Below, in pieces: positions 52,985-60,721 of a stretch of DNA of 64,000 nt. Each line of letters begins with the position of its first letter. The first letter of the stretch is position 1. The DNA is from JADKAV01 sp963818505 (GTDB lineage Bacteria > Actinomycetota > Actinomycetes > S36-B12 > UBA10799), in contig CAWFSJ010000001.1 in the NCBI GenBank assembly GCA_963818505.1, forward strand, positions 310,001-374,000, given 5' to 3'. The notes under the pieces were generated by a model. It worked only from the letters and a program-made list of their open reading frames with translations. It was not told the DNA's origin and searched no databases. The position numbers and the translations under genes are program-made.

Positions 52985-54151
52985 ATGGAGGACGACACGA
53001 CACCGGTGTGCAGCGAATGCCGGCAGCCGATCCACCCGACCGACAAGTTCTGCCCCGAGTGCGGCCACAAGGTGGACGTCGTCGAGATCGTCGCAGACGA
53101 TGCCCCGACCGACGAGCTGCAGCCGACCGACGAGCCGGCCCCCGAGCCGAAGCGCCGTTCCCGGCGCCCGGTGCTGATCGCCGGGGTCGCGGCGCTCGGG
53201 CTGATCCTGGTCGGTGCGGCATGGTGGGGGCTGACGCAGAACAGCGCGGCCAAGGACCAGTACAACACCTCCAGCCCGGTGCTGATGGCCGCGCTGGACG
53301 ACATATCGGCGGTGCAGTCCACCGAGATGGTGCAGGAGGTGGCCGACGGCGCGCGGGCGGAGTTGACGACGATCAACGCGACGTTCCAGGAAGACCCGGC
53401 CGCCTCGGGAGTGGATCGGCTGTCGACGCTGCGTGACGCGTTCTCGGCCCTGGCCGCCCTGCAGGCCTACGAGGAGACGAACACGCAGGTGTGGACGGAC
53501 AACCGGACGGCCCTGGTCAGCAGCCTGGACACCCTGTCGACCTACGGCGGCACCACGCAGGCGGCGACCGCGGAGGGTGAGGACGCGGTCCGCACCCTGG
53601 ACGACCTGACCCGCCGCGTCGACCAGGCCATGGCCCGCTACCGCAAGCAGGTCAAGAAGGTGAAGGCCGCAGCGAAGTCCGAGCGTCAGGACGTGCGCGG
53701 CTACCACGCGCAGATGGAGTCACTCATCGACCAGTACACCGCGCTGCGCAACGACACCGGCGCCTACGTCGACACCATGTACGCCCAGGATCTCTACATG
53801 TACGAGGTCATCGACTACTTCACCCAAGCCGGCACCGACCGCCGTGAGATCGCCAACCAGATGGCCGCGCTCAAGGCGCCCACCGAGATGCGCGGCCTGC
53901 ACCAGCGCATCGTGACCGTGATCGGTGACGGCGCTGACGCCATCAACTCCGCGGTCGCCGCGCTGGAGGACGCCGAGTGCTACTACGGGGAGTGCTACTT
54001 CGAGTTCGACGCGCAGTGGGAGCAGTTCCAGACCGAGTCCGACCGGATCACCGCCCGCTACGGCCAGGCCTACGACGCGTGGCAGGCCGCGATGGCGAAG
54101 GCGCTGAAGCAGGCGAAGGGAACCGACCTGCCGCAGCAGCCGGACCTGTGA
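52985..54151 (+). CDS. Membrane protein with N-terminal zinc ribbon and extracytoplasmic coiled coil
   Basis: A 388-residue protein. A four-cysteine zinc ribbon (Cys9, Cys12, Cys23, Cys26 in CSEC and CPEC) is followed by an acidic Pro-rich linker and one membrane helix (about 61-80). A long alpha-helical, Ala/Gln/Glu-rich outer region follows (RRVDQAMARYRKQVKKVKAAA), with two close cysteines in ECYYGECYFEF. I do not recognise a family beyond the zinc-ribbon fold. ATG 52985 has GGAGG with 6-nt spacing; the ATG one codon earlier is also possible. It is divergent from DUF285 protein 2. Confidence 0.72.
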   Translation: MEDDTTPVCSECRQPIHPTDKFCPECGHKVDVVEIVADDAPTDELQPTDEPAPEPKRRSRRPVLIAGVAALGLILVGAAWWGLTQNSAAKDQYNTSSPVLMAALDDISAVQSTEMVQEVADGARAELTTINATFQEDPAASGVDRLSTLRDAFSALAALQAYEETNTQVWTDNRTALVSSLDTLSTYGGTTQAATAEGEDAVRTLDDLTRRVDQAMARYRKQVKKVKAAAKSERQDVRGYHAQMESLIDQYTALRNDTGAYVDTMYAQDLYMYEVIDYFTQAGTDRREIANQMAALKAPTEMRGLHQRIVTVIGDGADAINSAVAALEDAECYYGECYFEFDAQWEQFQTESDRITARYGQAYDAWQAAMAKALKQAKGTDLPQQPDL

Positions 54152-54171
54152 TCCGCCCCTCCAGGTCCGGC
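54139..54171. terminator. Hairpin at the 3' end of the zinc-ribbon gene
   Basis: GCCGGACCTG and CAGGTCCGGC form a perfect 10-bp stem with a 13-nt loop holding the stop codon. There is no T-tract. As at zapE, the stem begins inside the last codons of the gene. Confidence 0.5.
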
Positions 54172-54719
54172 AGCCCAGGTTCGCGATCACGCACAGCGCC
54201 GGCGTGGCCGGGGCGGTCAGCCTCAACATCTGGATCACCGGTCGCCGGTCGTCGTTCGCGGCGCGGAACTCGGTGCGACTTCTTCTGCGAGCATGATTGA
54301 CTTCAGGTGCCCTTTGCCGCGGTAGCGGATGAGCGTGCAGTCCAGGATCAGGGCGACGGTCTCGTCGACGATCTCATGGGTGAAGAACAGGTCGTCCGCT
54401 CCCGGAGACGAGAAGAACTGGGACGCTGATCCGCGGCAGGGGGGAACTCAGGCCGAGAGAGTCGTTGGAACGGTGGATATGGATGGGTACAGGTGGCAGT
54501 GGGAGATTCCGGGGCCGCCATGGCCCCTGTTACCGGCCGTGCGCAAATTCGCCGGAGTATCTCTTCGCACAGCGCACCCACTGCCCCTCTGAACACAGGC
54601 CGTCAGCCCGTGAACACTGGCGAAGACATCCGGCGAACCGCTGCGGCCCCCTGGTTTGGAGGGGTCGCCAGGAACTGGGATGTTGACAGACTGTCTATTC
54701 CCAGACAGAATGTCTAGTC
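54152..54719. other. 568-bp gap: hairpin, possible minus-strand gene fragment, element copy C, promoter
   Basis: After the hairpin, the minus strand at about 54250-54410 encodes an uninterrupted stretch (LFFTHEIVDETVALILDCTL) with protein-like composition but no start. It may be a gene fragment that I cannot identify. Element copy C lies at 54548-54637, and the regulator promoter occupies the last 40 bp. Confidence 0.45.
54548..54637. repeat. 90-bp inverted-ended element, copy C
   Basis: A 90-bp copy with perfect TTCGCCGG and CCGGCGAA ends. The interior is the most diverged of the four, with one base deleted in the C-rich stretch. Confidence 0.82.
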
Positions 54720-54720
54720 A
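54683..54720 (+). promoter_or_regulatory. Consensus promoter with overlapping TGTCT/AGACA operator for the regulator-aminotransferase operon
   Basis: TTGACA at 54683-54688, a 17-bp spacer and CAGAAT at 54706-54711 form a near-consensus promoter. The ATG follows 8 nt later, so the mRNA is probably leaderless. CTGTCT (54691-54696) and AGACAG (54703-54708) form an inverted repeat across the spacer and -10. A further TGTCT at 54711-54715 makes AGACAGAATGTCT. This fits repression, probably autoregulation. Confidence 0.6.
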
Positions 54721-55316
54721 TGAGTGCATCAGTCGGCGAAGACCTCGAGCGCGTGGCAGACGCGATCAGCACTCTGTTCCGCCCGCATGTCGAGGTGGCG
54801 CTTCACGATCTCGTCTCTGGCAGGATCCTGCGACTGTGGAACCCCACTTCCGGGCGTCGTCCGGGTGACGAGTCCCTCATCGCGCCGGAGTTCGAGACCG
54901 CTGGCGCAGGTGCAGCCGTGATCGGCCCGTACGAGCAGGTAGACGTGCGTGGGCATCGGACCACGTCGGTCAGCGTGCCTGTTGATGACGGCCGGATGCT
55001 TCTGTGCATCAACTTCGACCGTTCGGCGCTCGACGGCGCGATCGGGGTCTTGATGTCGCTGGCTGCTCCTCAGACCGAGCAACCGGCTGAGTTGTTCGCG
55101 CGGGACTGGCGAGTCCGCATCAACGAGTCGATCGCCGACTGGTGCGCTTCTCGCAACCTTGTCGCGCGGGACTTGGACAAGGGCTCTCGTTCGGATCTGG
55201 TGAAGCACTTGGATCACGCGGGCGTCTTCGATACGCGCCATGCCGCTGAGCATGTCGCCGCTGCATTGGGTGTGTCCCGAGCGACCGTCTACAACCTGCG
55301 CAAGGAGTTGTCCTGA
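54720..55316 (+). CDS. YheO/DauR-like PAS-HTH transcriptional regulator
   Basis: A 198-residue regulator with an N-terminal YheO-like PAS domain (LFRPHVEVALHDLVSGRILRLWN, GPYEQVDVRGHRTTSVSVPV) and a C-terminal helix-turn-helix (GVFDTRHAAEHVAAALGVSRATVYNLRKEL). Relatives include YheO and the D-arginine regulator DauR. Its stop overlaps the aminotransferase start by 1 bp (TGATG), so it probably controls that gene in response to an amino-acid-like ligand. The operator-like inverted repeat lies over its own promoter. Confidence 0.85.
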   Translation: MSASVGEDLERVADAISTLFRPHVEVALHDLVSGRILRLWNPTSGRRPGDESLIAPEFETAGAGAAVIGPYEQVDVRGHRTTSVSVPVDDGRMLLCINFDRSALDGAIGVLMSLAAPQTEQPAELFARDWRVRINESIADWCASRNLVARDLDKGSRSDLVKHLDHAGVFDTRHAAEHVAAALGVSRATVYNLRKELS

Positions 55317-56467
55317 TGATCGGTGCATTGCCGGACTTCCGGCTTGAGACGTGGTTCTCGAAGTGGGAGTTCGCTGCAGCCCACTCGTTCACCGCGTCGG
55401 ACGCGCAGACCATGAGCGTCGCCGAGGTCCTCCGCCTCGCAGGTCTGACTCTCGATGACATCGGCGGTATCGACTTGGGCTACCGGCCGACCCACGGCAC
55501 ACATGAACTCCGTGAGGCGGTGGCGACTCAGTACGACGTCATCGCCCCAGAGGACGTCCTCGCCTTTGCCGGAGCGCAGGAGGCGTTGTTCTGGCTGCTC
55601 GCCGATCTCCTCCGGGACGGCGGCCACGCGGTCGTCACCGTCCCGAACTACCAGTCGATCGAGACCGTCCCCCTGGCGAGTCCGGCGAGCGTGTCCGGTC
55701 TGCCGCTGTGGACGGGGACCGGCGCGGACCTGCGGTGGACGCTCGACCTCGACCGACTGACGGAGCTTCTGCGACCCGACACCCGCGTGGTAGCGGTGAA
55801 CTTCCCGAACAACCCGACCGGGTTCGTGCCCGACCGTGACACCTTTGTCGCCCTGGCGCGGATGTGCCACGACCGCGGCATCGTTCTGGTTTCCGACGAG
55901 GTCTACCGGGGCATTGAGGTCGACCCCGGTACAACGCTGCCGCACGCGGCCGATGTCACACCATCGGCTGTCAGCGTCAACGTGATGTCGAAGTCCTACG
56001 GGCTGCCTGGCCTGCGTGTCGGCTGGGTCGCAACCCGGGATCGGGCACTCCTCGACCGTCTCGAGCGCCGCAAGCACTACACGAGCATCTGCAACCCCGG
56101 CCTGACCGAACATCTCGCTGCCGTCGCGCTCAGCGTGGGTGGGGTCATCCACGACCGCAACCGGGCCATCGTCGCCGGGAACATCGACCTGGTTCGCCAC
56201 TTCTTCGCCGAGTATCCCGACCTGTTCGAGTTCGAGGCCCCGATCGGCGGGTGCGTGTCGTTCCCCCGCTACCTCGGAGCCGACGGCCCGGAGGTGTTCG
56301 CCCGCCGGGCCATCGAAGAAGCAGGCGTTCTGACCCTGCCCGCCTCCATCTACTGCAGTAGCCTCGCGACGGTGCCGCGCGACCGGTTCCGCATCGGATT
56401 CGGACGAACCGGACTGCCCGCCACGCTCGCGGCACTGCGCCCCTACCTCGACAGCCGATCCCCGTGA
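55316..56467 (+). CDS. Class I/II PLP-dependent aminotransferase
   Basis: A 383-residue fold-type I aminotransferase. NNPTG is at residues 165-169, the PLP-contacting aspartate is Asp194 in SDEVYRG, and the Schiff-base lysine is Lys226 in VMSKSYGLPGLRVGW. A substrate arginine lies near the C-terminus in FRIGFGR. The substrate is unknown. The pairing with a YheO/DauR-type regulator suggests catabolism of a particular amino acid. The 741 bp after the gene hold no intact gene. Confidence 0.87.
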   Translation: MIGALPDFRLETWFSKWEFAAAHSFTASDAQTMSVAEVLRLAGLTLDDIGGIDLGYRPTHGTHELREAVATQYDVIAPEDVLAFAGAQEALFWLLADLLRDGGHAVVTVPNYQSIETVPLASPASVSGLPLWTGTGADLRWTLDLDRLTELLRPDTRVVAVNFPNNPTGFVPDRDTFVALARMCHDRGIVLVSDEVYRGIEVDPGTTLPHAADVTPSAVSVNVMSKSYGLPGLRVGWVATRDRALLDRLERRKHYTSICNPGLTEHLAAVALSVGGVIHDRNRAIVAGNIDLVRHFFAEYPDLFEFEAPIGGCVSFPRYLGADGPEVFARRAIEEAGVLTLPASIYCSSLATVPRDRFRIGFGRTGLPATLAALRPYLDSRSP

Positions 56468-56539
56468 TCGGCGTCATCGGCCCGGACCGGTTGCGCCACG
56501 CCGTCGACTGGCGCCAAGCCGTCAACGCTGTCCGCACAC

Positions 56540-56648
56540 GTCCAAGCGCGCGTTCACGGGCAAGGTGCACAAGGCCAAGAAGTACCGCTTCCCGGCGGCC
56601 GCGGGCCGGTCACCACGACCCGGTTCGAAGGCAAGTACACGGCTAAGG
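56540..56648 (+). pseudogene. Fossil of a fibronectin type III domain (C-terminal half, frameshifted)
   Basis: The plus strand encodes SKRAFTGKVHKAKKYRF, then after a frame change VTTTRFEGKYTAK. This aligns with SKHVFKTTVRKGKKYRF and TTTIRFKGK at the end of DUF285 protein 2. It has no start codon and needs a frameshift. With the half-domain at 49925 it would make one roughly complete Fn3 domain. Confidence 0.6.
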
Positions 56649-56649
56649 A

Positions 56650-56740
56650 GTCGCCGGAGTATCCCGTCGCCCAGCGCACCCCACTCCCCCTCACAACGCA
56701 CACCGTCAGCCGGTGAACACTGGCGAAGATGCCCGGCGAA
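56650..56740. repeat. 90-bp inverted-ended element, copy D
   Basis: A 91-bp copy with ends GTCGCCGG and CCGGCGAA, directly after the Fn3 fossil. The interior hairpin CACCG/CGGTG is intact. The right flank CCGAAACGGGTGCAGCCGAG is almost identical to the end of the polymerase gene near 44109-44136. Confidence 0.85.
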
Positions 56741-57208
56741 CCGAAACGGGTGCAGCCGAGCCGGAACACCGATCTGACCAGGGGAAACGAAGGCAGAGAC
56801 AGCGAGTCGTGGTAACACACAGCGCAAAATCGCACCACCTCTGTGTGGACGATGTGAGACCTCTCCAAGCCCCCGGCGGTGTCCTCATCACAGATGATCT
56901 TGATTCTTGGATGCTTCACACGGAAGCCGACGGGCTTCCAGAACGCACGATCCAGACTGTCTGACACAGGGTCACGGCATGGCGAAAGTGGTGGGAAGGC
57001 ACTCGTCAGCAGCCCGCCGCGTGGCGCGAGAACTGGTTGGTTGGGGTTTCGAATCCCTCCGGTCGCCCCACCTGCGTGGTCAGAGATGGTGATCGCAACG
57101 AATTGATCGTCTGGCTGACGAAACCACACCGTGGCCCGGCAGCCCAAAATTAGTTCGTGCGTTTCGGTCCCGACGCCGTTCTACCTGGAAGGTCAGAGTG
57201 GTCAACGG

Positions 57209-58012
57209 TCAATTCGGGCCAGATTCGCCAGCCCGCTGCTGGATGGTCTGGTTGAGCCGCGACACCGTTTCCCGAAGTTCAGCCACCTCGGTGCGTAGGG
57301 CCTGCGCAACTTCGGTGGTCAAAGCAGAGCCTTCGGCGGGGCTATTCTTTTCGTCACCGAGAATCCAGGCGACAAGTTTTGCGGTGAACATACTCGCAGC
57401 CAGGATGCCGCACACGCTGACAACCACACCCAGGAACTTCCCGTCCGCCGTGGTGGGCACGAAGTCCGTCCCAGTGTCGACGTGCAGCAGACCGCCGAAA
57501 GCCCAAACGAAGGCGTCCCCGGGCCCATGGATGCCGGAAGACTGCTGATTGTTCTCCAACTCCACCATCGTCAGCGCGGACATAACGCCCACGAACACGA
57601 TCAGGACGAAAGAGAACGTGAAGCCGTCGCCCGCAGACAGTTTCCGCAACTCCAGAATGAAGGCTACGACGATCAAGATGAACCAGATTGGATCCCAGAA
57701 GAGAATCAGGAACAGCGGGGCGATCAGCAGCATCGGTAGCGCCGGATGGCGCAGGACGAACGTGCGTCGACCCGTTTGGCCGCGCACTTGCCGGATCCAC
57801 GTGATCAGGAGCAAGCCCCACAGGACCGCCACTATGGCGTTCAGAATCCGCACCGTCGAAGGGCCCCAGTGGCCGAAGCCGGCAATGATGATCGTCAGGC
57901 AGTAGACGGATATGAAGGCAAGGCGCGCGATCGCAGGCCAGGACTCCGACAGCGGCGGGCGTTGCGTTGGCTTTGTGTCAGCCGCCTCGGAAATCTCTTG
58001 AGCGGAGGACAT
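57209..58012 (-). CDS. Voltage-gated-ion-channel-like membrane protein with unusual pore loop
   Basis: A 267-residue protein with about six membrane segments and a C-terminal coiled coil (LRTEVAELRETVSRLNQTI). The last two helices bracket a re-entrant segment GGLLHVDTGTDFVPTTADGK, which aligns with the potassium-channel TVGYGDVVPxTxxGK pore but lacks the GYG filter. The following helix GVVVSVCGILAASMFTAKLV resembles channel S6. It is probably a channel-superfamily protein with altered or lost potassium selectivity. ATG 58012 has TAGGCT 7 nt upstream; the frame is open to 58165. Confidence 0.7.
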   Translation of the reverse strand: MSSAQEISEAADTKPTQRPPLSESWPAIARLAFISVYCLTIIIAGFGHWGPSTVRILNAIVAVLWGLLLITWIRQVRGQTGRRTFVLRHPALPMLLIAPLFLILFWDPIWFILIVVAFILELRKLSAGDGFTFSFVLIVFVGVMSALTMVELENNQQSSGIHGPGDAFVWAFGGLLHVDTGTDFVPTTADGKFLGVVVSVCGILAASMFTAKLVAWILGDEKNSPAEGSALTTEVAQALRTEVAELRETVSRLNQTIQQRAGESGPN

Positions 58013-58019
58013 GCCGGCG

Positions 58020-58025
58020 AGCCTA
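58020..58025 (-). promoter_or_regulatory. Leaderless -10 of the channel-like gene
   Basis: TAGGCT lies 7 nt upstream of ATG 58012. Confidence 0.5.
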
Positions 58026-58191
58026 TCGGGTGGAAGGACTCCGGACGCCGCGTTTGGAGATCCGCACCCGGCAACGGACCAGGCGAGGTCGTGGCCGAAC
58101 GTCAGGCGCAACACTGGAGGTCGTAGCACCAGATTCGACACTGGCCGCGCCTTTGAGTGACCCAAACTGCAAACTCGCCTCCAGCCCGTTT

Positions 58192-58836
58192 ATGGTCGAT
58201 GCTCAACGCATGGATGACGACTCAGCGGTAGCGCCGCTCGACCGGTCGATGCTGGATGCGGGCAACGACACGCTGGTGACGGCCTTCATGGACGATTCGA
58301 TGTGGAAGTGGGTGTTCCCCGACCCTGCTGCCCGGGCACGCGGCTTGGGCCGACTCAACCGGGTCCCCCTCGAGTACGGGCTGCGCTACGGCTACGTCCG
58401 GCAGTCCGACGGAGGCCGGTGCGTCGCGATCTGGATCCCACCCGGGGAGCCGATGTCCCCCGGACGGATGGTGCGCTCCGGAATGCTCGCCGTGCCCTTT
58501 CGGACCGGGCTGCGGCCCTTGGCCCGGTTTGGAGGTGCGAACACAGTCATGGACAAGATCCACAAGCGTCACATGAGCGGACCTCATTGGGAGCTGCTGA
58601 TCGTCGCAGTGGACCCTGCGCTGCAGGGTCGGGGGCGCGGGAGCGCACTGGTGCGGGACGGCCTGGCCCGGGCGGATGACGCGGGGCTGCCGTGCTACCT
58701 CAATACGAACACCCCCTCCAACCTGCCGTTCTACGAGCGCCTCGGGTTCACCGTTCTGGAGCAGGCATCGCTGGGCAAGGGAGGGCCGCCAGCGTGGGCG
58801 ATGCGCCGGGAGGCCACTCCGCGCCCCGAAGCCTGA
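58192..58836 (+). CDS. GNAT-family N-acetyltransferase
   Basis: A 214-residue acetyltransferase. The acetyl-CoA-binding motif A is LLIVAVDPALQGRGRGSALVRDGLARA, followed by LNTNTPSNLPFYERLGFTV, the motif B pattern of this subfamily. The N-terminal region (AFMDDSMWKWVFPD) is also typical. The substrate is unknown. ATG 58192 is the first good start, and ATG 58210 is an alternative. The frame is open much further upstream without similarity. The 776 bp that follow hold no intact gene. Confidence 0.85.
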   Translation: MVDAQRMDDDSAVAPLDRSMLDAGNDTLVTAFMDDSMWKWVFPDPAARARGLGRLNRVPLEYGLRYGYVRQSDGGRCVAIWIPPGEPMSPGRMVRSGMLAVPFRTGLRPLARFGGANTVMDKIHKRHMSGPHWELLIVAVDPALQGRGRGSALVRDGLARADDAGLPCYLNTNTPSNLPFYERLGFTVLEQASLGKGGPPAWAMRREATPRPEA

Positions 58837-59612
58837 CGGTTGGGCGGATCTGCCCAGGCGAAATGACAGAAGAGCGACGATTCGCAGCGAAACGCCATGA
58901 ACTCGATTGGGAAGTCAGTGCCCTTGGCCCGCCCGCGCGGTGATGGCGACCGTGTTTGCGTGCTCGAAAATCCAAGCTGCCACGGAACGGGCGATCCCGA
59001 GGGCCGAGGATCCGCGATCGTGAGCAGAAGCGTGACGGCGCTGTGGTCGGTGGGCGTGCTGGGGATGACTGCGGTGGCTGTCGGGGCGGGCCCGGCGCAG
59101 GAGGCGATCACCACGATATTCTGTCGCAGAGCGGCGGCACTTCGGAATCGCGCGGGGAGTCTGGCGGTGCGGTAGTGGTCGGGTTCGCGTACTTTTCGGG
59201 TTGGCGGCACCCCTTGATCAACCGGAAAGGTACGCCCATAACCCGTCAAATCATGGCAATTCGGACGTGTTCATGTCTTTTTCGGGTTGATCAAGGCGAC
59301 CTAGGCGCCGCCCTCAACCGCAAAAGTACGCGTACGGCTAATCACCAGCCGCGCCGCCCAGCCCACACCGGGTCCAGACCCCAGGCCGAGGTCAAAGGGG
59401 GGCGCACTGGTGTTCACAACCGGCGAACCATCGGTGAATTCGGAGTTGACTCCTGCCGCGTCAGGGGACGATCCCGGCTGCGGCCAAGCCCCAACCCCCG
59501 CCTGGATACTCCAGAATCTCCTCTTCAGCTACGAGTACTACCACCGAGGGAAACTCGGCGTTTGCGGCGTGCGCCAACAGGTTCAACGAAGGTCAAATGC
59601 CGGCTGCGCGGC
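58837..59612. other. 776-bp gap with possible leader-peptide fossil and foldback element
   Basis: Near 59020 a GTG begins SRSVTALWSVGVLGMTAVAV, which looks like a signal peptide, but the reading soon becomes Arg-rich and stops at 59175. It may be the start of a lost exported protein. The foldback element at 59186-59332 follows. I see nothing convincing in the remaining 280 bp before the CPBP gene. Confidence 0.5.
59186..59332. mobile_element. 147-bp foldback (MITE-like) element
   Basis: The outer ends CGCGTACTTTT and AAAAGTACGCG are perfect 11-bp inverted repeats. Pairing resumes inside with GGTTG/CAACC and GCGGC/GCCGC. Deeper, CCTTGATCAACC matches GGTTGATCAAGG exactly. The arms of about 50 bp enclose a loop of about 45 bp. 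The length and structure resemble a MITE, but no transposase and no clear target duplication are visible. Confidence 0.6.
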
Positions 59613-60444
59613 TCAGGCGGCCGACAGATCCACCTCACCGCTGGGAGTGACCGTCACCCGGCGTTCGCGCACGACGAGCACGATCAGGGCGATCAGCGCG
59701 GACAGGACCACGGCCCCTTGGATCGCCAGGTTCGTGGTGGCACCGGTGTCACTGGCCGGCAGGAAGGTGGACATGTCCCACAGTCCGTGGGCAATCATGC
59801 CGGCGATGAGCAGTCCACTGAACCTCCGGTAGAGGTAAAGCGTCGCTCCCACCATCGAGGCCATGAGGCATTGGACGATCACCCCGCCAAGGGGGGAACC
59901 GTTGAGCACATTCGTCAGGTGGAAGAAGCCGAACCACAGCGAGGAGATGAGCACGACCCATGCCTCGGCGCGGTTGTTCGTGCGCAGGCTACGCAGGATG
60001 ATGCCGCGGAACAGCGTCTCTTCGGCGAAGCCGACCAGCACGCCCGCAGCGACGATCGCGAGCAGTAGGTCCGTTGGCACCTTCGCCCAGTCGACGCCGA
60101 TGAAGTGTCCGATGATGCCCAGGCCGAACAGCGCCACCGGGATCCACAGGATGAAAGTCATACGCAGTCTGACAGGATCGCGGAACACAAAGTCCCACCG
60201 CGCCCACCAGAGGAAGAGGATCAGCGACGACTGAGCCGCCGACAAGCGGGAGCACGGCCGATCGGAACGCGTTGCCTCCTGTGGCGAACCACTGGTCGTA
60301 GGCGATGCCCGATGTCGACGACAACCCGATGAAGGCGATCACGTAGGCCACAAAGACGCCGAGCGCCACTGGAACCGAGGGAGCGACCCGCCAGTTCTGC
60401 GCCGGCGTTGCGGTGTCTGTTCCAGGCTGAGAGGTCTTGCTCAC
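59613..60444 (-). pseudogene. CPBP-family intramembrane protease, frameshifted
   Basis: The reading frame from ATG 60444 encodes a normal CPBP start (SKTSQPGTDTATPAQNW, then a membrane helix and FRSAVLPLVGGS). It loses family similarity near 60240. The rest of the protein continues in another frame down to 59613, with ILFLWWARWDFVF, the catalytic AEETLFRG, GFFHLTN and HGLWD. A one-base indel separates the two parts. The downstream frame could start at TTG 60245 as a shorter protein that keeps the catalytic motifs. CPBP proteins include CAAX-type proteases and bacteriocin-immunity proteins. Confidence 0.78.
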
Positions 60445-60516
60445 GAGACTCCCGTTGTCTGTTCGACCCTCATCGGGTGTCTGCTATTCAGGTGCGGATG
60501 CGCCGGTCAGCCTTCA

Positions 60517-60540
60517 GGATACGGCTTGCCCGCCGTATCC
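60517..60540. terminator. Hairpin between the SGNH and CPBP genes
   Basis: GGATACGG and CCGTATCC form an 8-bp perfect stem with an 8-nt loop, downstream of the SGNH hydrolase stop and upstream of the CPBP start. There is no T-tract. The rest of the 277-bp gap (60445-60721) shows nothing else I can support. Confidence 0.45.
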
Positions 60541-60721
60541 GGCACATGGTGCACCCACTCGTGCTCAGAACCACCCCGGATCTGACACAGCAAAGGGCCG
60601 AGCCAACAGCCCTGCGATGAGGCCGATGCCGGTCAAACGGTTACCCGCGGACAAAGACCCCATCTCCCCTCAGACCGCGCTGCCCAGTCCCCTATCTGAT
60701 CATCTGCGGCCTGCGCACCGC

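Larger units (their letters stand above)
56468..57208. other. 741-bp gap without an intact gene
   Basis: This gap contains the C-terminal Fn3 fossil, element copy D and about 470 bp in which I see no supported gene. A T-arm-like string GGGGTTTCGAATCCC at 57043-57057 is followed by CGGTCGCCCCACC but lacks the rest of a tRNA cloverleaf. It may be a degenerate attachment-site remnant or chance. Confidence 0.55.

Noticed and set aside
44314..56740. Integron cassette array with attC sites
   Set aside because: The 90-bp elements lack the RYYYAAC/GTTRRRY core sites, and neighbouring genes are not uniformly oriented. No integron integrase is visible.
56979..57092. Small ORF MAKVVGRHSSAARRVARELV
   Set aside because: It is short and has no ribosome site, family or conserved context. 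Its later part overlaps the tRNA-T-arm-like string, which often yields false ORFs.
59410..59832. 140-residue plus-strand ORF before and into the CPBP gene
   Set aside because: Its second half is antisense to the CPBP catalytic domain and the first half has no recognisable features.
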